34,628 nucleotides of DNA. Origin: Treponema sp. UBA792 (GTDB taxonomy: Bacteria > Spirochaetota > Spirochaetia > Treponematales > Treponemataceae). This document shows positions 16,494 to 25,200 of the stretch, piece by piece. Made by a program: the position numbers and the translations under genes. Each line of letters begins with the position of its first letter. The stretch's first letter is position 1. The stretch covers positions 6,085 to 40,712 of the forward strand of contig DBIW01000028.1 in NCBI GenBank assembly GCA_002296965.1. The letters are read 5' to 3'. The notes below the pieces were generated by a model that saw only the letters and a list, made by a program, of their open reading frames with translations, ran no database searches and was not told the origin of the DNA.

Positions 16494-16521
16494 AATATAT
16501 CAGTAATGATTAAGATTGTAA
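16494..16521 (-). promoter_or_regulatory. Promoter of the SpoU-family gene (TTACAA-16-TATATT)
   Basis: On the minus strand TTACAA (16521-16516) and TATATT (16499-16494) are 16 nt apart, and 6 nt separate the -10 box from the ATG at 16487. The same six bases read TTGTAA on the plus strand and may serve as -35 box for the divergent gene. Confidence 0.55.
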
Positions 16522-16544
16522 AATATATATTGTTTTGATATTCT
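16516..16544 (+). promoter_or_regulatory. Candidate promoter of the DUF4097 gene (TTGTAA-17-TATTCT)
   Basis: TTGTAA at 16516-16521 and TATTCT at 16539-16544 are 17 nt apart. The boxes are weaker than elsewhere. The gene has a GAGAGG site before its ATG at 16574. Confidence 0.35.
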
Positions 16545-16573
16545 TTGGCTTAATTTTAATTCGAGAGGTTTTT

Positions 16574-17494
16574 ATGAGGAATTCTGTCTTTTTCCGCAGG
16601 ACACTGTCTTTGATTGCCTGCGGAATTGTCCTTTCAGGAACGTTTTTTGCATCCGAGAGGAATGTTGTTTTCCGTGAATCATGGAATACGGCGGAAATAC
16701 ACGAAATCAGCACGGAACTTTCGTCTGAGGAGCTGGAAATCAGTCCGATTTACGGAGACGAGGTTACCGTTGAGATTTCGTCCAACAATATGCGTAAGAC
16801 TCCGGAAGTTTCATTCGGGGACGGAGTGCTTTCCATAAAGTCACAGAATAAGTTGGCGTCATTTTCCGGACTCAGAATCAAGGTGAAAATTTTTATCCCG
16901 CATGGTTTTGTGCCTGATACGATTAATGTGGAGACTGCTTCCGGAGATATTGATGTTGAGGATGTCTCCGCCGGAACTTTTACGGTTAGGGCGGCAAGCG
17001 GTTCGGTAGAAATAGAAGATGTCACTGTTTTCGGAGAAATTTCGCTCAGAGCCTCCAGCGGTTCCGTCGAGGCGGATAATGTCACGGCCTCCAGAATCGA
17101 CTTGAATTCTTCCAGCGGAAAAATTTCAATTGAGGATTCGGAATGTGAGTTCCTTTATGGAAAAACCGCAAGCGGCGGAATTTCGGCAAAGGAAATTCTT
17201 GTGGACAGCTTTGAGATTTCTTCATCCAGCGGCGGAATTTCGCTTTCGCTGCTGAATGAGCCGAAGGCCGAATCGGAGATTTCTTCCTCAAGCGGAAAAA
17301 TCAATCTGAGAATTCCGCGGGCTGCGGCGTTCAGCGTGTCGGTTTCCTCGGTCAGCGGAAATTTTTCTGATAAGATAAACGGAGATACGTTCCGCCCGCG
17401 CGGAGAATTCCATTCTGATTACAACGGCGGCGGCGCGGAGATAAAGCTTTCATCAACTTCCGGCGGAATCTCGCTTGCCTGTTCTGAGCTGTAA
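16574..17494 (+). CDS. Exported DUF4097 family protein
   Basis: This 306-residue protein has a Sec-type signal peptide (residues 1 to about 26, MRNSVFFRRT followed by a hydrophobic stretch ending in FFASE). The rest is a repetitive beta-strand domain of the DUF4097 type, with about a dozen SSGxI or ASGxV turns (SGDIDVEDV, SGSVEIEDV, SGKISIED, SGGISLSL) spaced 18-22 residues apart, predicting a beta-solenoid. The family's biochemical role is not known to me; cell-envelope sensing or adhesion has been suggested by its structure only. The ATG at 16574 is chosen for its GAGAGG site and signal peptide over the in-frame upstream codon at 16535. It ends just before the terminator of the convergent isomerase gene. 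Confidence 0.82.
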   Translation: MRNSVFFRRTLSLIACGIVLSGTFFASERNVVFRESWNTAEIHEISTELSSEELEISPIYGDEVTVEISSNNMRKTPEVSFGDGVLSIKSQNKLASFSGLRIKVKIFIPHGFVPDTINVETASGDIDVEDVSAGTFTVRAASGSVEIEDVTVFGEISLRASSGSVEADNVTASRIDLNSSSGKISIEDSECEFLYGKTASGGISAKEILVDSFEISSSSGGISLSLLNEPKAESEISSSSGKINLRIPRAAAFSVSVSSVSGNFSDKINGDTFRPRGEFHSDYNGGGAEIKLSSTSGGISLACSEL

Positions 17495-17528
17495 ATAAAA
17501 TTACCGTATAAAACTTTATCTTATGAAT

Positions 17529-17575
17529 AAAAACACCTCCTGAAATTGAACTTTATTGTCCAGCTTCAGGAGGTG
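17529..17575 (-). terminator. Terminator of the fucose-isomerase-family gene
   Basis: An 11-bp stem (17534-17544 with 17565-17575) is followed on the minus strand by five T (17533-17529). It lies 40 nt past the isomerase stop. On the plus strand it may also slow transcripts of the DUF4097 gene, but the T run there is poor. Confidence 0.75.
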
Positions 17576-17614
17576 CTTCATTTATGAGCGCATTTTTTAT
17601 GCTGCGGACTTTAT

Positions 17615-19111
17615 TTATGCGAACGGATTCTCCGTCGGATAAAGCTGGCCTGCCGGCTTGTTGTAAGCGATGTCCTCAATTCCAAGATACTGGAAGATTG
17701 TGAACAGGGCTTTTCCGACATGACCGAATGCGACAGCTCCGTGATGCGGATACTGTTTCTGTACAAGCACGTGGCGGTAGAAGCGTCCCATTTCCGGAAT
17801 CGCAAAAATTCCGATTCCTCCGAAGGAACGTGTCGGGACGGGGAGAACTTCGCCCTGTGCGATATAGGCCTGAAGCTTTGTGTCCGCGCGGGTCTGAAGC
17901 CTGAAGAATGTGATTTCTCCGGCTGCAATGTCTCCTTCGAGCGTTCCGCGTGTGAAGTCCGGCTCGCTGCCTTTCGGCTCAAGAAGTCTGTGCTGAATCA
18001 GCTGATATTTTACTCCAGGCTTGCTTGAAGGCGCAAGGCGGCAGAATGGCGTGTTTCCACAGTGGAAGCCCATGAATGTGTCTGTGAGCTTGTAGTCATA
18101 TCCGAATTTGCCCTTGATGTCAGAATTGTACATATCGGCCGGAACTGAGTTGTTTATGTCGAGCAGGGTTACAGGCGCTCCTGTGACGCAAGTTCCGATG
18201 TATTCGCTGAGCGCTCCGAAAATGTCCACTTCGCAGGCAACAGGAATTCCGCGGCTTGCAAGGCGACTGTTCACATAGCAAGGCTCGAATCCGAACGCTT
18301 CCGGAAATGCCGGCCAGCATTTGTCGGCAAAAACGACATAATCACGCGCGCCCTTGTTCTTTTCCGCCCAGTCAAGCAGTGTCAGCTCAAACTGCGCCAT
18401 GCGCGGTAGGAATTCAGGATAGTTGTTTCCGCTGGCGCCGAGTTCCTGTGCCATATCCTCGACAACGTCCTTGATTCTCGGATCATCTTTGTGCGCCTTG
18501 TAAGAGACGAGCAGATCAAGCTCTGAATTCTCCTGGATTTCAACGCCGATGTCGTAAAGTCCTTTTATCGGAGCGTTGCAGGCAAAGAAATCCTGTGGGC
18601 GCGGACCGAATGTTATGATTTTCAGGTGGGAAAGGCCGATCAGCGCGCGTGCGACAGGAACAAAATCCTTCATCATTGCGGCGACTTCTTCCGCCGTTCC
18701 GACCGGATATTCAGGAAGAACAGCCTTGAGGTGGCGCAGTCCCAGATTGTAGGAGCAGTTCAGGACACCGCAGTAGGCGTCTCCGCGTCCGTCGATAAGG
18801 TTGTCTCCGTGCTCTTCGGCGGCGGCGGCGTACATCACCGGACCGTCAAAATTCTTTGCAATCAGTGTCTCCGGAGTTTCGGGGCCGAAGTTTCCGAGGA
18901 AAACGCACAGCGCATTGCATCCGGCTTTTTTCACGTCTTCGACCGCCTTCAGCATGTCGGCTTCGTTCTCTACGGTGATTTTACATTCATAAAGGTCAGA
19001 GCCGTAGGCCTTTGCAATCGCCGCCCGTCTTGATTCAGAAAGGGAGATGATAAAGCAGTCTCTGCTTACGGCAATGATTCCGAGCTTTACATCAGGAATG
19101 TTCTTGAACAT
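17615..19111 (-). CDS. L-fucose/L-arabinose isomerase family protein
   Basis: This is a cytoplasmic ketol isomerase of 498 residues. It resembles the FucI/AraA-related proteins that act on fucose, arabinose or other aldoses. The region CEVDIFGALSEYIG carries the Glu and Asp expected to bind the divalent metal, and the His of GFHCGNTPFC fits the third ligand position. FGPRPQDF and the N-terminal Rossmann-like part (LGIIAVSRDCF) also agree. The exact sugar cannot be decided, and no sugar kinase, aldolase or transporter is adjacent. AGGAG precedes the ATG. The promoter lies about 90 nt upstream, leaving an unusually long and structured 5' leader. It is a single-gene unit ending in a terminator. 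Confidence 0.8.
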   Translation of the reverse strand: MFKNIPDVKLGIIAVSRDCFIISLSESRRAAIAKAYGSDLYECKITVENEADMLKAVEDVKKAGCNALCVFLGNFGPETPETLIAKNFDGPVMYAAAAEEHGDNLIDGRGDAYCGVLNCSYNLGLRHLKAVLPEYPVGTAEEVAAMMKDFVPVARALIGLSHLKIITFGPRPQDFFACNAPIKGLYDIGVEIQENSELDLLVSYKAHKDDPRIKDVVEDMAQELGASGNNYPEFLPRMAQFELTLLDWAEKNKGARDYVVFADKCWPAFPEAFGFEPCYVNSRLASRGIPVACEVDIFGALSEYIGTCVTGAPVTLLDINNSVPADMYNSDIKGKFGYDYKLTDTFMGFHCGNTPFCRLAPSSKPGVKYQLIQHRLLEPKGSEPDFTRGTLEGDIAAGEITFFRLQTRADTKLQAYIAQGEVLPVPTRSFGGIGIFAIPEMGRFYRHVLVQKQYPHHGAVAFGHVGKALFTIFQYLGIEDIAYNKPAGQLYPTENPFA

Positions 19112-19146
19112 AAGTTTGCTCCTATAATGTGTGTTTTCAGATTTTG

Positions 19147-19185
19147 CGGAAGGCTCCGTGGAAAAGCACGGTCAGCCTTTTTCCG
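19147..19185 (-). other. Structured 5' leader of the isomerase mRNA
   Basis: Three nested pairings occur in this 39-nt stretch: 19147-19150 with 19182-19185, 19151-19155 with 19174-19178, and 19156-19160 with 19167-19171, with an AAA-side bulge and a 6-nt loop. It lies between the predicted transcription start and the ribosome binding site and has no T run, so it is not a terminator. It could be an mRNA-stability element or a binding site. Confidence 0.45.
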
Positions 19186-19197
19186 TTTTGAAGATGA

Positions 19198-19225
19198 ATT
19201 TTATCCCATAATGCCATATTGTCAA
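19198..19225 (-). promoter_or_regulatory. Isomerase promoter (TTGACA-16-TAAAAT)
   Basis: On the minus strand a perfect TTGACA (19225-19220) is followed after 16 nt by TAAAAT (19203-19198). It implies a 5' leader of roughly 80 nt before the ATG at 19111. Confidence 0.65.
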
Positions 19226-19291
19226 GCGGAGAATTTACCTATATCAGGAGAATTCAATCCGTATGATGAAAAATCTGCCCTGCGGACAAAC

Positions 19292-20116
19292 TTATTGGCC
19301 TTCGGCGAGAAACAGAGTTCCTTTTGCTTTTCCGGAAGCGAGATTGTCCAGAATTTCCGGGGCGGAGCCGTTCGCAAGAAGCATTGGAATTCCGTAGACG
19401 GTCGTCTTTTCCGCCGCCTGAATTTTTGTCTCGATTCCTCCCGTGCCGAATGAATTCGCATTGCCGATGGTTATGGATTTTCGCAGCGAGCTTATGTCGG
19501 ACACAACTTCTATCAGTTTTGCTTCTGAATTCGATTTCGGGTTGTCGGTGTAGACTCCGTCTATGTCGCTGAACAGAATAAGCAGATCCGCGCTCCAGAG
19601 AATTGCGGTCAGCGCGCTCAGATTGTCGTTGTCGCCGATTGAATTCTCCTCGAACGACACGGAATCATTTTCATTTATCACTGGAATCACGCCTTCGTCC
19701 ACGAGTGTAAAAAGCGTATTCCTCAGGTTGAGCGAGTGGTGCGGATCCTCAAAATCTTCCTTTACGAACAGAAGCTGCCCGATGTGAAGATCCTGCATCG
19801 CGAATGCCGTCCGCCATTGGCTTATGAGCTCCACCTGGCCGATTGCGCAGAGAGCCTGCCTGAAATGTATGTCCTTTTTCCGCGCCCATTCCTTGAGCGT
19901 GGAGACTCCGGAAACCTGCGCGCCGGAAGATACGACGACAATCTGTTTTCCCATGTCAATCAGATTGCGGCACTGCCGTGCGAACTCCTGCATGAATTCC
20001 GTGTTCTGCGTGCCGTCCGGTTTTGCAAGCGTGTTGCTTCCGATTTTCACGACAATTTTGCGCGACTTCCTTATTGTTTCCGCGATTGTAGTGTCAGTCC
20101 TGTCCGTTCCGCTCAT
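19292..20116 (-). CDS. proB: Glutamate 5-kinase (gamma-glutamyl kinase), PUA-less
   Basis: It phosphorylates glutamate in the first step of proline synthesis. The 274-residue protein consists of the amino-acid kinase domain only. The C-terminal PUA domain that brings E. coli ProB to 367 residues is absent, as in several other bacteria. Signatures include KIGSNTL near the N-terminus, VSSGAQ, INENDSVSF, FSDIDGVYTDNP and GTGGIETKIQAA. The ATG at 20116 overlaps the proA stop as ATGA, which decides the start; longer in-frame readings run antisense through proA with no alignment. Translation is therefore coupled to proA. Confidence 0.92.
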   Translation of the reverse strand: MSGTDRTDTTIAETIRKSRKIVVKIGSNTLAKPDGTQNTEFMQEFARQCRNLIDMGKQIVVVSSGAQVSGVSTLKEWARKKDIHFRQALCAIGQVELISQWRTAFAMQDLHIGQLLFVKEDFEDPHHSLNLRNTLFTLVDEGVIPVINENDSVSFEENSIGDNDNLSALTAILWSADLLILFSDIDGVYTDNPKSNSEAKLIEVVSDISSLRKSITIGNANSFGTGGIETKIQAAEKTTVYGIPMLLANGSAPEILDNLASGKAKGTLFLAEGQ

Positions 20117-21381
20117 CTTGTCTGTCCGTCCCCGTCTATAAGATATTTTGTTGTTGTAAGAACTTTTATTCCCATCGGTCCGCGTGCGTGCAGTTTCTGC
20201 GTGCTTATTCCAAGTTCCGCTCCGAATCCGAATTCTCCGCCGTCGGTGAATCTTGTCGAGGCGTTCACGTAGACGCAGGCCGCATCGACTTTTGACTGGA
20301 ACATTTTTGCCGATGTCATGCTTTCGGTGATTATGCTTTCGCTGTGCTTTGAGTTGTGGCCGTTGATGTATTCGATTGCCTCTTCTACGGAGCCGACCGA
20401 TTTTAGGCAGCATACGTAATCAAGGAATTCGCAGCCGAAATCTTCGGTTTTTGCGGGAACAATAAAATCCTTTTTGCCGCAGTTTCTCTCAAGAATTTCC
20501 AGACAGAATTTGTCGGCACGGAGCTGGACTCTTCCGGCGAATCTTTTTTCCATCTGCGGAAGGAATTTTTCGGCAATGTTCCTGTTCACGACGATACATT
20601 CCACTGAATTGCATACACCGGGGCGTTGGATTTTCGCGTTTTCGGCGATATTTACGGCTTTTCCGATGTCCGCGGATTCGTCTATGTAAAGGTGGCAGAT
20701 TCCGCTGCCCGTCTCAATCACGGGAATTTTAGCATTCTCGACGACGGTTTTTATAAGGCTCGCGCTTCCTCTGGGAAGAACCACGTCGATTTTTCCGGTC
20801 GCCGAAAGGATTTTCTGGACATCCTCATGGTTCTTTCCGCTTGGCTCGACAAGCTCGACTGCCTGAGGAATTCCTGTTTTGGATTCTGCAAGCGCGTCCT
20901 TTATTATTCCGACAATCGTTCGGTTTGAGTTGTATGCGGATGAGGAGCCGCGCAGAAGAATTGAATTTCCGCTTTTGTATGCGAGGCAGAATGCGTCCAC
21001 CGTGACATTCGGGCGGCTTTCGTAGATTATCGCGACGGTTCCGAGGGGAACTCTTACCTGACGGATTGTAAGTCCGTTCGGTGTCTTCCATCCAGCGAGT
21101 TCCTCTCCAACGGGATCCGTCTGCGAAATCACAAGGTTCATGCTGGCGATTATTCCGTCTATGCGCCTGTCGTCCAGAGCAAGCCTGTCAATCATGGATT
21201 CCTTTGTTCCTGCAGCCCGCGCATTCTCCGTATCCTTTCTGTTCGCGTCAAGAATTTCGCCGCGCCTTGAATTTATCGCTTCGGCAACTGTCTTCAGCGC
21301 GGAATTTTTCTGCTCCGCTGTCTGTAGGGCAAGCATTTCGCTTCCTGTCCTGAGCGATCCGCACATATTGTCAAAATCCAT
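20113..21381 (-). CDS. proA: Gamma-glutamyl phosphate reductase
   Basis: It reduces gamma-glutamyl phosphate to glutamate semialdehyde with NADPH, the second proline step. The length of 422 residues is close to the usual 417. The catalytic Cys lies in QRPGVCNSVE, and substrate-site motifs such as LPRGSASLI and FTDGGEFGFGAELGISTQKLHARGPMG near the C-terminus are intact. The ATG at 21381 has GGAGG at 21390-21386; an in-frame TTG at 21450 would read through a terminator and is rejected. proA precedes proB here, the reverse of the E. coli order. A strong terminator hairpin ends only 12 nt upstream of the ATG, so the promoter must lie before it or within it. Confidence 0.94.
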   Translation of the reverse strand: MDFDNMCGSLRTGSEMLALQTAEQKNSALKTVAEAINSRRGEILDANRKDTENARAAGTKESMIDRLALDDRRIDGIIASMNLVISQTDPVGEELAGWKTPNGLTIRQVRVPLGTVAIIYESRPNVTVDAFCLAYKSGNSILLRGSSSAYNSNRTIVGIIKDALAESKTGIPQAVELVEPSGKNHEDVQKILSATGKIDVVLPRGSASLIKTVVENAKIPVIETGSGICHLYIDESADIGKAVNIAENAKIQRPGVCNSVECIVVNRNIAEKFLPQMEKRFAGRVQLRADKFCLEILERNCGKKDFIVPAKTEDFGCEFLDYVCCLKSVGSVEEAIEYINGHNSKHSESIITESMTSAKMFQSKVDAACVYVNASTRFTDGGEFGFGAELGISTQKLHARGPMGIKVLTTTKYLIDGDGQTR

Positions 21382-21393
21382 GGAAACCTCCGC

Positions 21394-21427
21394 AAAAAAA
21401 TAAAAGCCGGAACTGTTGAGTTCCGGC
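21394..21427 (-). terminator. Terminator between the hypothetical gene and proA
   Basis: A 9-bp stem (21427-21419 with 21414-21406) closes a 4-nt loop and is followed on the minus strand by a T-rich run (21405-21394, 11 of 12 T). It lies directly between the upstream gene's stop (21437) and the proA ribosome binding site. It may be a simple terminator or an attenuator through which proA-proB are read. Confidence 0.8.
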
Positions 21428-21436
21428 CAAAAAAGA

Positions 21437-21967
21437 TCAGTAGTTTGCAAGAAAATACATTCCAGTCATCATTGCAACACGGCATTTTTGTTCCGGCCAG
21501 CTGCATTGCGGCGGAAGACTGCTTATGTACCACCAGAAAATTCCAAATTCAGGGTCGATTCTGAGCGTGTATTCGCGGAATTCGGGAGCATCCGTTTTTT
21601 GTCCGAACATCAGGAAGACCGCATGATTTATTATCTCCAGAAAAAGCGAATAGTTTTCTTTGTAGTTTTTTCCGTTAAGCTCAAGCCGCGTCAGTTTGTA
21701 CAGAAGCTGTTCCTTCACCTCTATGTCGGATTTCTCAACCCAGATTTTCTGGATCAGCAGCGTCAGATTGTTCTTGAAACTTGAAAGCAGCTTTTTTTCG
21801 GCCTCGATGTCTGATGAGGAGAACTTTTTTCCGGCTCCGAAAATCTCTGCGATTTTGTCCGCCGCTTCCGAAAAATTCTCGTCGTCGGCAAGAAATTCTG
21901 AAAGAGCGGCGATTTTGTCCGCCTCAAGGAATTCTGAAATCAACGAGCCTTCATTTTTAATATTCAT
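21437..21967 (-). CDS. Hypothetical protein, 176 aa
   Basis: I do not recognise this protein. It is acidic and mostly helical (about residues 8-110: Glu/Lys/Leu-rich with a weak heptad pattern), followed by a Trp/Phe/Tyr-rich C-terminus (GIFWWYISSLPPQCSWPEQKC). There is no signal peptide, membrane segment or known motif, so it is probably cytoplasmic. It is a believable gene: a strong promoter (TTGAAA-17-TAATAT) ends 7 nt before its ATG, a terminator follows its stop, and no competing gene lies opposite. It has no Shine-Dalgarno sequence, which again suggests a leaderless mRNA. Position suggests, but does not show, a link to proline synthesis. Confidence 0.7.
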   Translation of the reverse strand: MNIKNEGSLISEFLEADKIAALSEFLADDENFSEAADKIAEIFGAGKKFSSSDIEAEKKLLSSFKNNLTLLIQKIWVEKSDIEVKEQLLYKLTRLELNGKNYKENYSLFLEIINHAVFLMFGQKTDAPEFREYTLRIDPEFGIFWWYISSLPPQCSWPEQKCRVAMMTGMYFLANY

Positions 21968-21974
21968 AACGGAG

Positions 21975-22003
21975 ATATTAAATTTTTATTGTCATTTTTT
22001 CAA
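21975..22003 (-). promoter_or_regulatory. Promoter of the hypothetical gene upstream of proA (TTGAAA-17-TAATAT)
   Basis: On the minus strand TTGAAA (22003-21998) and TAATAT (21980-21975) are 17 nt apart, and exactly 7 nt separate the -10 box from the ATG at 21967. No Shine-Dalgarno sequence is present. Confidence 0.65.
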
Positions 22004-22056
22004 GTGGCATAAAAATCTTCAATTATATCACAGTTATATACACATTCCGCGAAATC

Positions 22057-22065
22057 TGCTAAGAT
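22057..22065 (+). promoter_or_regulatory. Extended -10 promoter upstream of carB-dapF
   Basis: TGCTAAGAT at 22057-22065 is an extended -10 element. The best -35 candidate is weak (TATACA at 22037-22042, 17 nt upstream). Transcription would start a few bases before the ATG of the short ORF at 22077. Confidence 0.45.
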
Positions 22066-22076
22066 AAGGCTTTAGT

Positions 22077-22193
22077 ATGGTTTCAGCTGCTAAAATATCA
22101 AAATGTTTCTCCCGACTCATTGCAGTTTTCGGCGGCAAAATTCTATCGTTTGAATCAATAAAAAATACAGTTTTTTCTCATCTGACTGAATAG
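22077..22193 (+). CDS. Possible 38-aa upstream ORF of carB-dapF
   Basis: A 38-codon frame begins at ATG 22077, about 11 nt after the extended -10 element, and ends at TAG 22191-22193, which overlaps the AGGAGTGG ribosome binding site of carB-dapF. The peptide (MVSAAKISKCFSRLIAVFGG at its start) is basic, with a short hydrophobic stretch. It has no cluster of Arg or other regulatory codons and no terminator hairpin follows. It may be a leader that couples translation to carB, a small protein, or chance. Confidence 0.35.
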   Translation: MVSAAKISKCFSRLIAVFGGKILSFESIKNTVFSHLTE

Positions 22194-22202
22194 GAGTGGA
22201 AG

Positions 22203-25200
22203 ATGCCCTTAAATCCTGACATTCACAAGGTTATGGTTATCGGTTCGGGTCCGATTGTTATCGGACAGGCGGCCGAATTTGATTATGCCGGAACACAGGC
22301 GTGCAAGGCTTTGAAGGAGCAGGGGCTTGAGGTTGTCCTGGTGAATTCAAATCCTGCCACGCTTATGACGGATCATTCCATGGCGGACGCAATCTACATC
22401 GAGCCGCTTATTCCGGAGACAATCCAGCGCATAATCGAAAAGGAAAAACCGGATTCGCTTCTTTCCACGCTTGGCGGTCAGACAGGACTTACTCTTTCGA
22501 TGGAGCTGGCGAAATCCGGATTTCTTGCGGAACACGGAGTTCAGCTGCTGGGCGCGCGTCCTGATACGATTGACAAGGCCGAAGACCGTCAGATGTTCAA
22601 GGATACAATGCTTTCCATAGGAGAACCCTGTATTCCTTCAAAAGTCGTTACGACTTATGAGGATGCGGCTGACTTTGTTCATAATGAAATCGGTTTTCCC
22701 GCGATAATCAGACCGGCTTTTACGCTTGGAGGAACCGGCGGCGGAATTGTGAACAATGATTCTGAGCTTGACGAGATTGCGCATAACGGACTTCATCGCT
22801 CTCCGATTCATCAGATTCTTGTCGAGAAATGCATTTCCGGCTGGAAGGAAATCGAATTCGAGGTTATGCGCGACCATTCCGGCAATGTGCTGACAGTCTG
22901 CTCCATGGAGAATTTTGATCCTGTCGGAGTTCATACCGGAGATTCCATCGTAATCGCTCCTGCGGTCACGCTTGCCGACAAGGAGTACCAGATGCTGCGT
23001 TCAGCCGCGCTCAACATAATTTCCGCGCTTAAAATTGAAGGCGGCTGTAACTGTCAGTTCGCGCTTAATCCGGAGTCATTTGAATATGCGGTAATCGAGG
23101 TGAATCCTCGGGTTTCCCGTTCGTCTGCGCTCGCGTCCAAGGCGACCGGCTATCCGATTGCAAAAGTGGCTTCGCTCATCGCCATCGGATATAATCTTGA
23201 CGAGATTCCTAATTTTGTCACAAAGAAAACTGCGGCCTGTTTTGAGCCTGTTCTTGATTACGTTGTCGTAAAAATGCCGAAATTTCCGTTCGATAAATTT
23301 GTCTATGCAGCGCGCAAGCTCGGAACCCAGATGAAGGCGACCGGAGAGGTTATGTCCATCGGACGCTCGTTTGAGGAGGCGCTGATGAAGGCCGTCCGCG
23401 GCGCGGAAATCGGTGTTACTTCGCTCAACCTTAAAATTCTGAAGGATGAGAGCGACGAGAAAATCCGCGAACGTGTGGGGCATTGTACCGATCAGCGTCT
23501 GTTCGCCGTTTTTGAGGCGCTGAAACGCGGAATCATGACGGTTGACGAAATTCACAGGCTCACAATGATAGATGAATGGTTCCTGAACAAGCTGATGAAT
23601 CTTGTCGAGATGGAAGACCGTTTTGACATGATAAAGGATGAGGCGGAAATCAGCGGAACCGAAACTGCGTCTCTTACTCCGGAACTCTATCTTGAGGCAA
23701 AAAAAATGGGCTATCCGGACAAGGTGATAGAGTCTATGACCGGCGTAAAAATTCCGGGAGGAACCGGAATTCTTTCGGAGGCCGCGCTTGCCTCGGAACT
23801 CCGTAAAAACGGAAAGCTTGCCCATCTGTCCGCCTCGTATAAAATGGTCGATACCTGTGCCGGAGAATTCAATGCGGAGACTCCGTATTTTTACGGCGGC
23901 TACGATGAGCAGAACGAGGCGGCCGAATTTCTTTCCGACATGGAGGCTGCCGGAAAACGCAGCAAGAAGGGAACGATAATTGTTCTTGGCTCCGGCCCGA
24001 TCAGAATCGGCCAGGGAATAGAATTTGATTATGCCTCGGTTCAGTGTGTTTGGAGCCTGAAAAAGCTCGGATATGAAGTGGCGATTATAAACAACAATCC
24101 GGAGACTGTCTCCACCGATTTTGACACGGCGGACCGTCTTTATTTTGAGCCGCTTACTCCGGAAGACGTGATGGGGGTAATCAGCACCGAAAAACCGCTT
24201 GGTGTTGTTGTCGCTTTCGGCGGACAGACGGCAATCAAGCTTACAAAATTTCTTGACAGTCAGGGAATCAGAATTCTCGGAACTTCCGCCGATTCGATTG
24301 ACGTCGCCGAGGACCGCGAGCGCTTCGAGGATCTTTGCGAGCGGCTTCACATAAACCGTCCGCGCGGACAGACCGTCTTTACTACGGAGCAGGCGCTTGT
24401 ATCCGCCGAAAAAATCGGTTATCCGATTCTTCTCCGGCCGTCTTATGTGCTTGGCGGTCAGAACATGATAATAGCATTCAACGATGCCGATGTCCGCGAG
24501 TATATGGCGATAATTCTTGCGCAGGGAATAGAAAATCCCGTCCTGATTGACAAATACATGATGGGAACTGAACTTGAGGTTGACGGAATCTGCGACGGAG
24601 AGGACATCCTTATTCCCGGAATCATGGAGCATATCGAACGGACTGGAATCCATTCCGGCGATTCGATAGCGGTTTATCCGTCCTGGAATCTGAACGACAT
24701 TCTCCGCGAAAAAATTATCCGCCAGTCAAAGGAGCTTGCGCTTGCGCTCGGAACAAAAGGTCTTGTGAATATTCAGTATCTGATTTACAACAATGACCTC
24801 TATATAATAGAAGTGAATCCGCGTTCAAGCCGCACGGTTCCGTATATCAGCAAGGTTACCGGAGTTCCGATGGTCGAGCTGGCGACGCGTGCCATGCTCG
24901 GAGAAAAAATTAAGGACATGGGCTACGGAACCGGACTTTACAGAATTCCTCCGTATTTCGCGGTGAAAGTTCCTGTTTTCAGCTTTGAGAAACTGATGGA
25001 TGTGGATACGCATCTTGGCCCGGAGATGAAGTCCACCGGTGAGGTGCTTGGTCTTGCCTCTACAATGGAGGAGGCGATTTTCAAGGGACTGATAGGAGCC
25101 GGCTACAACATGAAGCGTTCCGGCGGAGTTCTTTTTACCGTCCGCAAGACCGATCAGTATGAGATTCCCGATTTGGCCCGCAAATTCTACGATATGGGAT

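Noticed and set aside
20117..20413. N-terminal extension of proB
   Set aside because: It is Arg/His-rich antisense-like sequence overlapping proA; the ATGA overlap gives the natural start.
23076..24653. 525-codon antisense ORF within carB-dapF
   Set aside because: It lies entirely opposite a strongly conserved enzyme, has no recognisable domain, and its composition follows the codon pattern of the sense strand.
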